Source of the DNA: Gyromitra esculenta
Lineage: Eukaryota; Ascomycota; Pezizomycetes; Pezizales; Discinaceae
DNA: 64,000 bases
NCBI GenBank assembly: GCA_038503075.1
Contig: JBCAML010000019.1
Location: forward strand, 1 to 64,000
Direction of reading: 5' to 3'
The notes beneath the pieces are model-generated. The model ran no database searches, was not told the DNA's origin, and saw only the letters and a program-made list of their open reading frames with translations. Below are positions 45,521 through 58,035 of the stretch, piece by piece. How positions within the stretch are numbered: the first letter of the stretch is position 1; each line of letters begins with the position of its first letter. The translations under genes and the position numbers were made by a program.

Positions 45521-45905
45521 TACTCACAAAGCATGCGAGTGGTCAAGGTGTGCCTCCATACTCGTCAGTTATTTCAACAGAGAACCCCTAACATTCCAAA
45601 GATAACCAGCGATTGCGCTAGCTTTAGCTTCTTATAATTATCGATTATTATTTCGTTCGGTACTCAACTCCCTGGAAGCTTATAGAGGGTACGATTATAA
45701 GAGAAAGAAACTTTGCACGATCGTTCACAGAACTCAGCTAAGCTTAAGCACCATTCGATTTAAATTTCGCCCTAAACTAATTAAGATAGTAAACTTCAAG
45801 CTAAGGAACAAAAAAAGTAAATCGTACGAGAAAAATATGTTTCTTCATAACCCTACTAATCCATTGCTTTGCCACGCCCACTTGTGCAAACCAGCTTCCA
45901 TTTTT

Positions 45906-48322
45906 CTAACTCCCAGTGACCTTCATAGCAATCTCCATTGCCTGCTGAAGCCTTTGGATGCGATGGGTGATTTCTGTCCGGAGGTTTCGCAGGCTAATAT
46001 CGTCACCTGCAATATCTGAAACTTCGGCATCCGTGAGTCCGCCTACATGTTCGACTGAAAAGCATTTGACCGGTCCTTCAGAACCAAGCAGATAGCGTTC
46101 AATAATTTGAACCACGATGTTATCGATGAAACGGTCCACCGAAATTTTATAGTACGACTTTAGGATGTCGTGGATATCATAAACAGCCTGATCTTCCAGA
46201 CTAACATTGGCGTATTGGGCGATAGTCGCCGCCTCGTAGTATCTGCCCTGAGATACCCCTGCTTGAGTAATACGGGCACACACGCGGCTGAGGCGTGCAG
46301 CGTTAAGAGTGGTCTCGTATATCTTGTTTAGAGTCAAGAGGACACCCTCTCGCTCGTCGTGGAGAATCGTCTCCAGTCCCTTCTGGCCTGCCTCTATACC
46401 GTGAGTTATCAAAGGTTCCAGATGGGAGATAACGTTGGCTCGAATGCGGTCGTCGGGGATCGTCGCGTTGAACAAGGAGTTGTTAAAGTTCTCGACGATT
46501 TCCTCCACCTTTCTAACGTGACTACTTGCAATCTCGATCCAACCCACAGCCTGCTGGCGGAACAAGCTATTTTGATTTCATTAGTTTATTTCTTCTGGTT
46601 AAAGGCACGCGGATAGTGGAATCTACTTACCTCTCAACGACAGCGGGATTCACTGTGCCAGGGAGCTCAGCACCACGCGATTCCCTATACCAGTCTCTAA
46701 TCCATTGATAAACATCGTTAGTATCGCTAGGCTTCTCATAAGCCGGATCTAGTGCGTTATCTGTATTCTTGAACTGATAAGTATGCCCTTTTCTATTGAT
46801 TCGATCGACGAAACCTGTGTTTGCCGCATGGACATGCATTCGGAGTTTAAGAGGATCTCTTGGGGTGAGGTTGGTTGCGTATGTTCCAGAAAGAGCTCTT
46901 GCAACAGCGAGCTGATAGGTATTAACAACCTTTGTGAGATACTGACGCTGTTCAGAAGTAGAAGTACGGGGTGCCCCAAGCTCTTCAAGCTGTGTGACGC
47001 TTTCGGAATGTCGCGTCTTGATATCTTGTACCAAAGCCGGAAATTCACCGCGGATGTGCTCGTAGAGTAGTTTCCCAAGGAAGCTTTTCAGCGGCTTGAT
47101 CCCGACGCGATCTCTTGCTAGCGTGGACCAGGGATAAGTCATGAAGAAGTTTTCTTCGTTCACATGTCGCTCATCGATAGTCACTCCGTTTTTGATATCC
47201 TTGGCAGACCTATTCCTGACAGCGAACCACCCGTGCTTAAGATGTTCCACCGAGTTCTCGATTATTCTGAGAACCTGTGATATGATTAGGTTAGCGAACC
47301 TGATAATAAGGATGATAAAGGTTTGAGTTCTTACTCCTAGCTCTTCCCCTGGCTGTAAGGCGTCGCATTTTGTTACCACGCCAACGGTACGAATGCCACT
47401 TGGATCCGTGGCTTTCGCCATGCGGAAGACTTCTTGATTCGCCAGATTATTCCGACCGTCCATGATAGCCCTACTGATGTCAGTAGATAATTCTTGTGTG
47501 AGTGAAAATAGTGTTTACATGATTATAGTGCGTCCATCAATGATGTAGCTATTGATCAGATTTCTAATAATTACAGCGTCTTCTTTGGTCTGGTACTTTG
47601 TCGGATCTAAAAAGATATCAGCAGGGTTCCAGTCATGAGAGACGTCAAGCTTACTGTGAAAAAGACCTGGAACGTCTACGATGCTCAAGTGAGGATGTTC
47701 AGGCCCAGATAGCTCCACCTTCAATACGTTTTCCGAGAACCGTTTATCCAGATTCTCCAGATTCTCCGTCCCAGGTTTGGGAAGACCCATACGTTCAGCG
47801 GCCTATATTCTAGATCAGCACCACCGCTTCATTTGAAAATAGAATTCTGATATACGAGAGTACTTACACTACTCAATAGCTCCGCAAATTCCTCGGCGCC
47901 AAACTCGGCATTTTCAAACGTGTGTTTGAATCCCGCCAAGTGCTTCTTGAGGTGGTCATCGACCAGGGCTTCAGCGCTAGGGATGATTGAGACTTTGACG
48001 CTCGCCTCATCCGCTGGCGTACGCCGGAGAACAATCTGCGTAGCAAATCGAGTGCACAGATCACTCGCGATAGGGAAGGCGAGGCCTGTTAGGCCCTCGA
48101 GAAGCGATGATTTCCCACTTGACTGGTCTCCCACGACGACGAGCTAGAGATATTCAATAACCATTAGCTTTGGATGAGCGATAGAGTGGGGCCGCCACGG
48201 ACCTGGGGAAGTGGAATATCATCGCTTATCCCAAGTTCTCTGAGGTGATCGATGACGCCTAATAGCTTCACTCTATCTACATTGTCAAACGTGTTGACGT
48301 TTTCTTTCCATCCCTTTGCCAT
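45906..48322 (-). CDS. Mx/dynamin-family large GTPase
   Basis: Six exons: 48203-48322, 47868-48143, 47519-47802, 47335-47470, 46631-47274, 45906-46566; 706 residues, phases closed. GTPase motifs are intact: G1 GDQSSGKSS (Lys about 51), G2 CTRFATQI, G3 DVPG, G4 TKCD. Then follow a stalk/middle region and a C-terminal helical GED-like end (ISLRNLRTEI, MEIAMKVTG). No PH or proline-rich domain, and no membrane or mitochondrial leader, so it is Mx-like rather than classical dynamin; length is close to animal Mx proteins (about 660). Many ascomycetes carry multiple such genes of unknown role. Ordinary fungal dynamins (VPS1, DNM1) differ in their middle region, so I do not use those names. Confidence 0.88.
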
Positions 48323-50444
48323 TTTTGAAGCTGAGATTTTCTGAGTTTGTTTTCGAGAATTAGGGGAGCTAGAGCTGTTAGAAGGGTGGGTTTTAAAAAT
48401 AGGTAGATTTGGGCCTTAGTAGTTTTAAATCGAAAGAAACACTCGCGGGTAAATTTTACAGCGCAGCCACCACAGAAAGGGATGTTTGCATATATATAGA
48501 GCAGCCCCGAGATTAGAATATACTTATCAGGCCTTCCACTGGAACAAACTCAGCCTCAGCGGCACTATAGTACGCTTAAGGCAACCAATTCGTAGTCGAT
48601 AGAGTAGAAGACTTCTCGCCAGCAAAAGTCACGTGCTAGGATATATTATCCCAGTTATTTACAGGCAGCCAATCTGCAAAGCATCGAGATTATTCGCTGG
48701 CCTTGTTTTTCCAGCATAGAAATTTAATACTATCCATCCCATGCTAATATACTATTAAGCTAGTGAATTATGTAGTGAATCTATATCATCTATTAGCCTA
48801 TCGCGACTTTAATTGTGTTACCGGTTGACGTATACTGCATATACACTTACGTCTAGGCCACCTCTTGGAGCCGACACCCCACGACCATAGATAACGAAAT
48901 AACTATAAAAACACATTAGAGCCAGGATACCCATTTTACCGGAGCTACATCCGTTCCCCGAGGAGAAAGGCCGAGATTTGCGGTAGAACACCACACGCGC
49001 TAACCAGTTATCGGCTATTCAAGAAAATACTTCTGCAGCAATTAGATATACACTCTCTATTTGCAATTTCGCGTCTTGATCTCCGGAACAAGTTGAAGAA
49101 TCTACAAGTACATCTAGATCTTTGTACTTGCTGAAAAATAATGTTTGTGACGTGGGTGAACCTCGGCAGCAACCATACCCCATCAACAACACAATTCCCC
49201 AACCCACAACCAACTTACAACTGATTTTTATTTTGCAGCTGTTCTATCTACACATTAGTCTGTAACTTATAGTTGTCGGTGTTAAATTCTGTAGGTTGTA
49301 GCCTCCGAAATGTAGATTTGGTTGTTACCCAATCTTATCCTCGTCACAAACTTTTTTTTTTGGCTAGCATTGCTGGGAATTCAAACAACTCACCGCAGGA
49401 ACCGCTTTGAGAGATATTCGACAATGTGTAGGACAACTAATGCTGATTTTTGAGGGCAAGGGTGGCCAATAGCTCGCGAGTGAATGGGTAGAGTGCACAA
49501 CCTGAAAAACCGTTGACGGGGATAGGTACCGCGATGAAGCGCGACACTGGGAAAGAGGCTTTGCCAAGCCTCGCTTAGACCCGCAGAGCCCCCAACCTTA
49601 TCTAGACGACAGTTTGTACGCGCTTCTGGGGTTGGGCGTGTTGAATTAAAACGCTTCCTCTCCTATTTCTCAAGCTTCTAACTGTTACTTTGAGAGATTA
49701 ATGCTCTGATCATACCCGATTCGCTGTTTCGCTACTTTCATAGCTAATATATATATATAGCTGCGTGGGGTATGATTGGCTGCCTTCCTGTCGCTAGCAC
49801 TATTTTTGGGTCGGCAGAGTATCAAAGTGATATTGATATGAAAACAATTAATAACAAATGCTCGGACACACGCATATCGCACTTTCGTACCCCGCGTCTG
49901 GTTGGAGAAACATTAGAATAAATAATCCCGCAGCGATATGTCTGACAAACCTCTATGGAACTATCTACTCACTTTTCTCTCATTCCTGATGAGTTGGTCT
50001 ATCTATTGAACGGCCAGCAAACACCAACGATTCAAAATAAGCCCGCAGATATCAACCAATGGATTCTGCTCTTGAAAGCAGGGTCCTCTTCCCCGCTTTT
50101 TAGGCCAAAGTGCCACCCAATCCAGCCGGATACGTTTACATGAATGATGGAGAGGAATCCATGACAAGGCAGCTGCCTAAGGCTTCTGTTGGTTTTAGCC
50201 ACGGAGCTCCCATACATGTAGTTATAATTAAGCTCCCCCCATCCGGGTCTTGAGTTCAGGCAACTAAGTTCATACGCGCCGCATCGCTTGAGCATCCGCA
50301 GCCTGCTACCTCCTCGAAGTACCCACCGTATACCTTCTCCGTCTTTGGTAATATCGGTCTCGTTAGTTTTTGCTAGGAATCCTATTTTCTGTGCTTTTGC
50401 TATTTTCCGTGGCTTTGACAAGCGCGATCAACTAAACTTTAGTT
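48323..50444. other. Intergenic region between dynamin gene and coiled-coil gene
   Basis: 2.1 kb without a supported gene. A CATATATATAGAG string near 48490 and TTAAGGCAACCAATT at 48576 lie upstream of the dynamin start. Near 50255 there is TTCAGGCAACTAA, about 190 bases before the next gene. The 67-codon frames at 49008-49213 and 49364-49567 lack features. TATATATATA at 49747. Confidence 0.4.
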
Positions 50445-51487
50445 ATGGTGTCTCGTAGCAACCGCGAACAGCTTATCGGTAAGCGAGAAAAACAACATCT
50501 ACGCGAATATTCCGAACTGACTGTTTCACGGCACTGGCGTAGCGAACTGTCGATGGCTCTTCAACAAAGAGGTCCAGGTTATCACCTTCGTGACGCCCTC
50601 CAGCACCACACCTAGCAAGCTCCACTATGTCGCTGCCGCCCTTTCAAAGGACTGCAACCTCGAGTCCGTTGTAGGGAGCGACTACGCCCTCGATATCGTC
50701 GAGGGCGAGCTCAGATTTAGAAAGAGCGAGATCGAAGAGAAAACGATAATCAAAGCGTTCAGCCTGTCTTCGACCGACGATGCGATAGTCTCCTTGAACG
50801 AATCGATAGAGGAGGAGATTGGCACCTTCTTGAAAGAAAGCAGCACTGAAAAGGGATGGGAGCTACGTCTAACTGGCTCCGGGCTGCCACCAGGGTATCC
50901 CCAAACGCTCTGCGACCGTGTGCAGAGAAACTGTGCTCAAAAGGTCCCTACTGCCCACCCTAAATCGAGTTTGGGGAAGGAGATTGCGTCTCTGAAACAA
51001 GAGATTGCGGCGCTGCGGAAATCAAACACGAACAACGTAAGCTTACCTGCTCCGTAAAGGAAAACCACATCGGTTATTGTTTTGCGTCTCTTTTCCCCTA
51101 CTGTACATGCATATGTACTATCAATAGTATCATTATGTTCCAGACCTAACTTGCTTTCCCCCATACCAGAAACGCGCCTCCCTCTCTCATCCATTCCAGC
51201 TTGGATCCTACTCGTTTTTCAGCTCGTCCAACTCCAAAAACAGGACTCCTAGCTCCTCAAACGCAGGCGATTTGGCCACAGATTCCGAAAACACGTCGTC
51301 AGAGTCCGCTATGATGCAGACATGGGACAAGCTCAAAGCGGTCCACGAGCAGCACGAGTGGCTTTTCAGCCAGCAGCTTCTTAGCAATAAGAGGATGGAG
51401 CGATATGTCAGACAAGACTTGGCCGAGCTGGCTGCTAGCATCTTGACGTATTTGGGTGAGGGGGATGGGAAGGATTTGGATCTCTGA
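50445..51487 (+). CDS. Hypothetical protein with short coiled coil (281 residues)
   Basis: Three exons: 50445-50478, 50543-51036, 51170-51487; introns 64 and 133 nt; phases closed. The start MVSRSNREQLIANCRWLFNK joins across intron 1, which has GTAAGC, branch CTGAC and end GTAG. The middle reads FVTPSSTTPSKLHYVAAALS ... GSDYALDIVEGEL and is acidic. A coiled-coil stretch follows (LGKEIASLKQEIAALRKSN). The C-terminal part is serine-rich then helical (WDKLKAVHEQHEWLFSQQLL). No signal peptide or membrane segment. I do not recognise the family. Its upstream region has the TTCAGGCAACTAA motif. Confidence 0.6.
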
Positions 51488-52064
51488 ATATGTCATTCGG
51501 ATTGTGGGGGTGTTGCTCGGTACGGCGCTGTGTTGGGGGTATTGTTTATTTGCTTTCTTGGGATTTGGGCTAGGGCATTGCGGGTTTGGGATTGGGAGGA
51601 GGCGTTGGATTACTCGGATTATTTATTTTCTCTCTACCCGTTGATCTATCTTTATTCCTGATAATTGAGGTTGGAGATAACTCCAGGCTTGAATACTGCT
51701 GTGTTGTGATCTTGAGCCAGACCCAACTAGGCTTAGCTCGCTTCTGTAAATTTACGTCACCAAGCAGAGCCCCAAATCTGATCGAGACAACGAGCTGTGA
51801 ATAGTCGGATTCAACCAGACATGAACATATAGTATTGGGGTGATTTAGACCTCTTGACGTGGTATGTCTAAAGTATTCAGTCTACCAGCATCAAACTTTC
51901 GATCAAACAGAGAATAGTAACCTTGGAGTTACACAAGATTAGGCAGTCAACTGATTTGACTACTATTGGGCAACAAATCCGTAACCACCGAAAAACTCCA
52001 CCAACAAACATCCATACTTTTCAAAGCGTCAGCAATCCCCAGCATTGCAGCCCATTGCGTTGGA
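51488..52064. other. Intergenic region upstream of first C2H2 gene
   Basis: From about 51718 the sequence (CTAGGCTTAGCTCG ... TTTACGTCACCAAGCAGAGCC) aligns with the region before the second C2H2 gene at about 53052, so the promoter was duplicated along with the gene. Confidence 0.5.
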
Positions 52065-52929
52065 ATGTATCGGCCAACACTTCAGCAGCCCTCCATCCTC
52101 AGCTATTGTACTCGGGGGTTCTCCCCAATCACAAGAACCCTTCGCTTGCCATGCCTAACAAATAGGTGAGCACCTCTCTTCAGTAGGGTTTAGCTGGGTG
52201 CTGTGTATAGGCTTAGTAACAAGTTGGTAACAATCCAGTACCATTGGCGCCTTACACATCTCTCATTCGTCTACGTTATCTACTCCGACTCGGCTGGGAT
52301 CGCCAGAAGGTCCGAAGCCATACCATAGCGTTCGTAAATTTTCGGTCAACCAGAACCCATCCCCGGGCCCAGACAAACCGACCCCAAGGATTCTGTGCAG
52401 CAAATGTAACAGAAGCTTCACCGACCAACAGGCTCTGCGGGTACATTTCAGAGTAAAACACACGCTAAAATTCAGCTGCGACAAGTGCAACAGGCCCTTC
52501 GGGACCCAAGAAGACTTGGATCATCATTCTGCTATACGCGATGCCGAGTTTCGTTGCGAAAAATGCGGCGGGGGGTTCGTTAGCCAGGAGGACCTGGACG
52601 AACACCTCAGTTTGGGACATACACGGAGCATTCGCTGCGATCAGTGTAATAGGCTTTTCAGAACACAGGAAGCCTTAGCTCATCATCACCTGAACAAACA
52701 CGATAGCGCCAAATTCCGATGCCAGATGTGCGGTACAGGTTTTGGGAGCTGGGAAGAGTTAAATAGATATCTCTCGTCTCAACGTGGCGGCATTGGGATG
52801 GATGTTGAGGACTTGGACTTTCTTTTATCGTCTCGCCGACACCTCGCGATCGAGAAAACTCTCATGGAGTTAGAAACCCTGATGGAACAAGTGGAATCAT
52901 TTATCTCAGATCCGCCTGACAAAAAATGA
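52065..52929 (+). CDS. C2H2 zinc-finger protein, shorter tandem paralog (263 residues)
   Basis: Two exons, 52065-52165 and 52239-52929, 73-nt intron, phases closed. The first exon encodes MYRPTLQQPSILSYCTRGFS and is Arg/Ser/Thr-rich without acidic residues. Five fingers follow (first CSKCNRSF, then CDKCNRPF, CEKCGGGF, CDQCNRLF, CQMCGTGF). Three have full C-x2-C-x12-H-x4-H ligands; the second lacks its last His and the fifth has lost both. A short helical tail ends the protein. Start and intron position match the neighbouring paralog at 53518, as does the linker (HSVRKFSVNQN versus HSIRKYSTDQN). Role unknown; could bind nucleic acid. Confidence 0.78.
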
Positions 52930-53517
52930 CAGGTAGATCACCCGATCAAGTTACTTATCGGGTGTATATTGTCTGCATGAGCTAACCGTTTCTCTGCGCA
53001 GTAGCTCTCAATCTATAGTTATATCGCCCAGAGTTATCTCGAAGCAGACTCAGTTAGGCTTAGTTCCGTTGTATAGATTTACTCCACCAAGTCATTGGCA
53101 CCTAGAATATGTATCTAGCCGTAGAATGGAAGTGATACTCTCGTTTCCTGTGGGTTGTAAGAGCTAGGGGACAACTTAGATTTCTCCCAATAACTGTAGC
53201 CTTCTAAATCTCAAGTTCTGTATTGAGTTCTACCCGTCGACCAAATTCAAGTTGACTACATGCATAGCTACGCTATCTCGAATTCCATTTTACTGTGCCG
53301 TAATTTCCTGGTCGATATAGCCCTAACCCTAGCGGATATGACATAATGGGTGCAGGCAACCAAGCGGGGTTGGATGTGGGTGAACGTTCTCTGGTGGGAC
53401 TTCCGCCTTTCCTACATAGTCTATATCCCACTAGGAGTGAAGTCAGAATCGGCCTCTGGAGGGCCAAGCAACCCCAGCCCAACCATCTGAGATTTTCGAA
53501 AGTTCCACCCCACCAAT
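52930..53517. other. Intergenic region between the two C2H2 genes
   Basis: The second half (from about 53052) is the duplicated promoter region. TGCAGGCAACCAA lies at 53351. CCTAACCCTAG at 53325. No other gene. Confidence 0.5.
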
Positions 53518-55315
53518 ATGTACCGGCCAAAGTTTCAGCGATGTTCCCTCTTCAGTCATTATGCTCGTCAGCTATTCCCAATACCCCATGTCGTGCTTCT
53601 GCCTCCTTTGGCTAGGTATTGATCAGTCATTTATTTTTTTATGGGTTTCGTTATACCAAACTAACAACTAGATATCGTTGATGCAATTTGCAAGTGCCAC
53701 CACCGTCTTTCAAGCCACGCAGTCGCTCCCCGTTCGAACCTCGACTTTGCCAGAATGGTCGTCGATGAGTTTGAAATCGTGGCACAGCATCCGCAAATAC
53801 TCGACAGACCAGAATGGATCCTCAAGCCCAGATGGGCCCGTCTCCGGCTTCCGCTGTGCACAGTGCGACAGGGCGTTTGTGGATCGTCGAGCGCTGGACG
53901 ACCACCTCAAGTTTTCATCGGAGCACATAACAAAGCTCTGCTGCTTTAAATGTGGTGAGAATTTCGAGAGCGTGGACGCCCTGGACGGTCACCGTTCGTC
54001 TGCCCACGGCGAAGAAAAGATCCAGTGCGATAAGTGTGATATGGGCTTTTGGAGCACGGGGATGCTAGAGGAGCACATAGCGTCGAAGCACCAAAACAAC
54101 AAGTTTCGCTGCGAAAGGTGCAACAAGAATTTCCTTAGCCAACAGGCTCTAGACAGCCATCGCCAAAACTCGGCAAAGCACCACGCAAAAAAATTTAGAT
54201 GCGGTCCGTGTGATAAAAACTTTGCTGATCAGCAGGGTCTAGACCAACACCTCGATTTCTCGGAAAAGCATAATCCGAACCCTGCCAATGGGAAATCTGA
54301 CGAAGGCCCTGAAAACTCGGAGGCCTCTGACGAGCCCTCCTCCTCTGCTGGGGCCGGCAAAGAGCTTCGGTGCGACTTATGTAGCAGATCCTTTGCTAAG
54401 CAGCGGGATTTGGACCAGCACCTTGAGTCCTCAAAACATAAACAGAAATCTACTACCGAGGGGCCTAGCGAGGGCCCCGAGAGTCCAGGTATCTCAAGTG
54501 AACATCGCGATCGCCAATCTGGGAAGTTTCGGTGCAGCGATTGCGGCAACGGGTTTTCGAGCATAGAGGCCTTGGAAAAGCATATACAAGCTAAACACAC
54601 ACCGACAAAGTTTCAGTGCAAAGAATGCGATAGGTACTTTGCTCACCAGCTAGGTCTTGAATGGCACCTCCAATTCTCGGCAAAACACGCGTCAAAGATC
54701 GTCTGTAGCAAGTGTGGCAGGCGTTTCAAAACTCGAGATGACTTAGACCAACATCTCGACTCGGTACATGCCAGCGCCAGCGGCGGACTTTGGTGCGATA
54801 AGTGCGGCACTGGCTTCAGGACTCGGGCTGCTTTAAATAAACATTTAAAGTCTAACAATCACCTCTACAAGTTTAGCTGTCCGCAATGCAAGAAGTGTTA
54901 CTACGACAGAGCCTCTCTAGACAAACACATGGATTCGCGGGTCCACGCCACGTTTTTCTGGTGTGATAAATGCGTGAAGGAGTTTCCAGATCAGTATGCT
55001 TTGGACCAGCACCTGGTTTCGCCACGACACCTGATGGTGTTCTACTGTGACGAGTGTGAAACTAGCTTCCCTACCCATAGGGATATGGAAAAACACCATC
55101 TCTCTTTGCACATTCATCGTGGCCCCTCTTGCGACGAATGCAAGCTGGAATTTGCAGACCAATTTGAGCTGGACGAACACGAAGAACAACACCATAAATC
55201 TCAGCCCCCTCCATCTAGTTTTTTCTGTAGCGAATGCAAATTAGAGTTTACCGACCAAGCTGAGTTTGATGGACATATGGAATCATCGACGCACATCCCT
55301 AGTGAAGACTCATAG
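53518..55315 (+). CDS. C2H2 zinc-finger protein, longer tandem paralog (572 residues, about 15 fingers)
   Basis: Two exons, 53518-53615 and 53695-55315; 79-nt intron in the same position and phase as in the neighbouring paralog. Exon 1 encodes MYRPKFQRCSLFSHYARQLF, again basic and free of acidic residues. About fifteen fingers with C-x2-C-x12-H-x3-7-H run from CAQCDRAF near residue 75 to CSECKLEF near the end, many with a conserved phenylalanine and a LD-H core (ALDDH, GLDQH, DLDQH). Acidic and serine-rich linkers (EGPENSEASDEPSSSAG, EGPSEGPESPG) separate some. The irregular H-H spacing and the lack of TGEKP linkers set it apart from typical DNA-binding arrays; RNA or protein binding is possible. 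Likely expanded by finger duplication after the gene duplicated. Confidence 0.85.
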
Positions 55316-57772
55316 ATATCCCCTTTACGCTGTCTTCGTGGTCTCTAGATTATCATTTGTTAGTTTAGTTGAGAGCTGGGTAGCGGGTAGGAGGGTTAGA
55401 CCCGGCGGACGAACTAGTATGCGATTATAATATCTGTTGAAGGGATCTGAGGGCTATGAATCCAGGGGGTAGGAAGGGCACAAGTTACCGGAGGGAGATC
55501 CAACAGATAGATAGTTAGGCAACAGTAACGTTTAATTATCAAAACAAAGTAATAGTCTGGGTTTGTAGAAGGGGGGATAAGTACATGTACATGTATCTTA
55601 TAGTCTCTGTGGAGGATTAGCAATATCTAGAGTACAGAAGTAGAGTATCTATTAGTTACTTATTGGCTTTAATACACTGAATAGGTCCCCAAAATGCCAT
55701 GCAATATTAATCAAGCATTCCGTACGTGCTATAGATCGCTCCTAGCGATATATGTGATCAGTAGTGGGAATTTAAACTACGTACTTAACTAATAACCTAT
55801 CTTCCTGACTGTAAGCCCGCCTATGTACAATATATCCTCTACCCAAAGAAGCTACGCTACATATTCTTACAATGACGCTCTATCCTGAGCCTTCACTCGG
55901 GCCGTTGCCGGGCCGAGCACTAAAATCCTCACCAAAATCTCATCCAAACGAGTGATATTATATGATTAATCCTTCAATCAACTGCCATTAGGTCACATTC
56001 AACGGGATCATTGCCCCTAGTTCTATCTTGAGGCCTTATCGTAATGATTTGGACGTGGCCGGCGGTGATGAGTTAGACATCTCCACCCGCGTGGGGTACA
56101 CTACCTATTCATAGGTGGTCAATGGCCCAGAGCATCATCACAAACTCCGAGGCCTAGTATGACCAATGCACAAATGCTTCTTAGGGAGTTAAGCTAGAAG
56201 CGGTGGTATGAAAAACTAATTTTGCCTAAAATACTATAAATTCTTATATGGTGCGTATTCATGTCACTGTTGTCTCATGCACGGCGCTGGTTGCCTGAAT
56301 CCCGGCGTGCTGGTTTGGGAAGTAATCCCCTCTAACTAAATGTTTAGAGAACGCAAGAAGGACCTATCAATATACCTCCCCCGGGCCAGATTATAGTGCC
56401 GTGGTGACGTTGTCGCATGCTATCAATCATGGTGACGAGTATTTTAAATATATGCCAGTTAGCGTTCATGGCAGCTGCAGTAGATTGGGGGTAAAGTGTC
56501 TAGCGGTTCGGGACCAAGGTAATAGTAACCAATTTCGTATCCTGTATATTCCATCTCCAAAGGTTAAATGCTTTGAATACATATATCTGTAGCGTAAGAT
56601 ATCAGACAGTAGAAATTCTGGCTTTGTTAAGAAACTGTTTGCATTTGTGGGGAAGGGCATGCGCTGGAGGAATGCTCCTGACAGAATCGCTGATAAACAA
56701 TACAAACGCATCTTGAAGCCAGCGAGGCCCCCTAATATCCGAAGGGAGGATGTGAGTCCAGACCTCGCAGCTTGTAATATACGATCAAGGGTTTCAACGC
56801 ACACAGACCTATCTGCAGCAGGTTTTCCGCCTTGTAGCTATACCGATGCATATGAGTAAATGGATGTATTTCGTGATTAGCATCCGTGTAAATGGCAACC
56901 TTTCGAAATACTACCGCCTAACAGGACTCGAATTTCCGGGAGAGAAACGCGCCGTTTGCTCGAGATACACCCTTCCTACGGCACACCGATTGTCTAAATA
57001 CATACACATTTCAGCGGCTTTGTGAGCTATAGAAGTTTGAAATCTCCACACTTTAGGTCTGGATTGAAATAACTCCGTATCTATTTGGCTCAATAATATA
57101 ACATACTCTACTTAGTAGCATCATAGATGTTTCCACTCACCTGCTAGTGACACTTAACTCATGATCACTGACAGAACCAAGTGAAGAAACTGTAAATTCA
57201 TGGCCCACGGAGTGGCCAGTATTACCAATGCTAGTGACTAAAGTGACCAGGCTTATCGGCAATGCGTATGTTGGGACCGATGGCTACCCTTTGGTAAACG
57301 AGGCGATTGGTCAACTCGTGGTGCGTAACGAATAACCGCTTTCCATATGCTCTCCCGGACTACAATGAGCTCACAATGTTAATCTAAGCTAGAGATTCTT
57401 CACCTGCTAAATGCATGAAGGAATGCAGAAAGCCATGAAAATAATGCACTCGATCGGGACGATTGAAGTGTTTGAGAAGCTTGTTACATTCATTATTCTA
57501 ATTTGAGCACGAGATACGGGCCGTGGCCAGGAAGGTAGCCCTTTCCATCGACCACAGCCACGGCAAATACTGGTTCGATCGCGGATTCCGGCTTTCTGGT
57601 GAGCAATACATCATTGTAGAGGAAAATATCTATTTAAGACCTTAAAATCTCCCATTAACGAGGACTTTCATCTCGCGCTCGGTAGCTTACAAGCCTTTCA
57701 CACTCCTACATTTCAATAAACTCTACTCAAAAATCTCAATTTAACAAACAAAAACTCCTCCAAACCATCAAC
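55316..57772. other. Gene-poor AT-rich region
   Basis: 2.5 kb without a supported gene. Small frames (56401-56592 plus, 56466-56804 minus) show no coding features. TTCAGGCAACCA occurs on the minus strand at 56288. GAACCAAG and CCCATTA strings near 57650 precede the next small gene. Confidence 0.4.
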
Positions 57773-58035
57773 ATGCCTTCCAAACCAATGACTAAAGATG
57801 ATTCTTCCCGTATTCAGTCCACCCAGGTGAGTTTGACTCAGAGCTTAACTTTCCTTACTATTACTCACAATTACTTACTGGACTATCTCAGGCAAGAAAT
57901 AATCGTGAAACCGGGTCTGGGAGTTTCTCTGCTCGCGCTCAATCCGCCGGGGATAGGCATGCAAACACGCAGAGTCCTAGCACTGGGAGCGGCACTTCTG
58001 GTAACGCCTCCGGCCAAGCTGGTGCAAAGAAATAA
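57773..58035 (+). CDS. Small SMP-domain-like protein (65 residues)
   Basis: Two exons, 57773-57826 and 57892-58035, with a 65-nt intron (GTGAGT ... TCTCAG); phases closed. The protein is MPSKPMTKDDSSRIQSTQ then ARNNRETGSGSFSARAQSAGDRHAN and a Gly/Ser/Thr-rich tail ending GAKK. This pattern (PMT-x-x-x-SRIQS-x-Q, FAARAQSA) is that of small fungal proteins related to the plant seed maturation protein domain, thought to be disordered and stress-linked. The CAAAAACTCC/AACCATCAACATG leader just before is typical of a fungal 5' UTR. An unspliced 98-codon frame exists but loses the motif. Confidence 0.83.

Larger units (their letters stand above)
44962..45905. other. Intergenic region between lectin-type gene and dynamin gene
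   Basis: Holds the 225-bp MITE at 45296-45520, listed separately. The rest is AT-rich with no gene seen. Confidence 0.5.

Noticed and set aside
45906..48322. Naming the dynamin gene VPS1 or DNM1
   Set aside because: No match to the conserved middle and insert regions of those proteins that I know; the short Mx-like layout and accessory setting argue against it.
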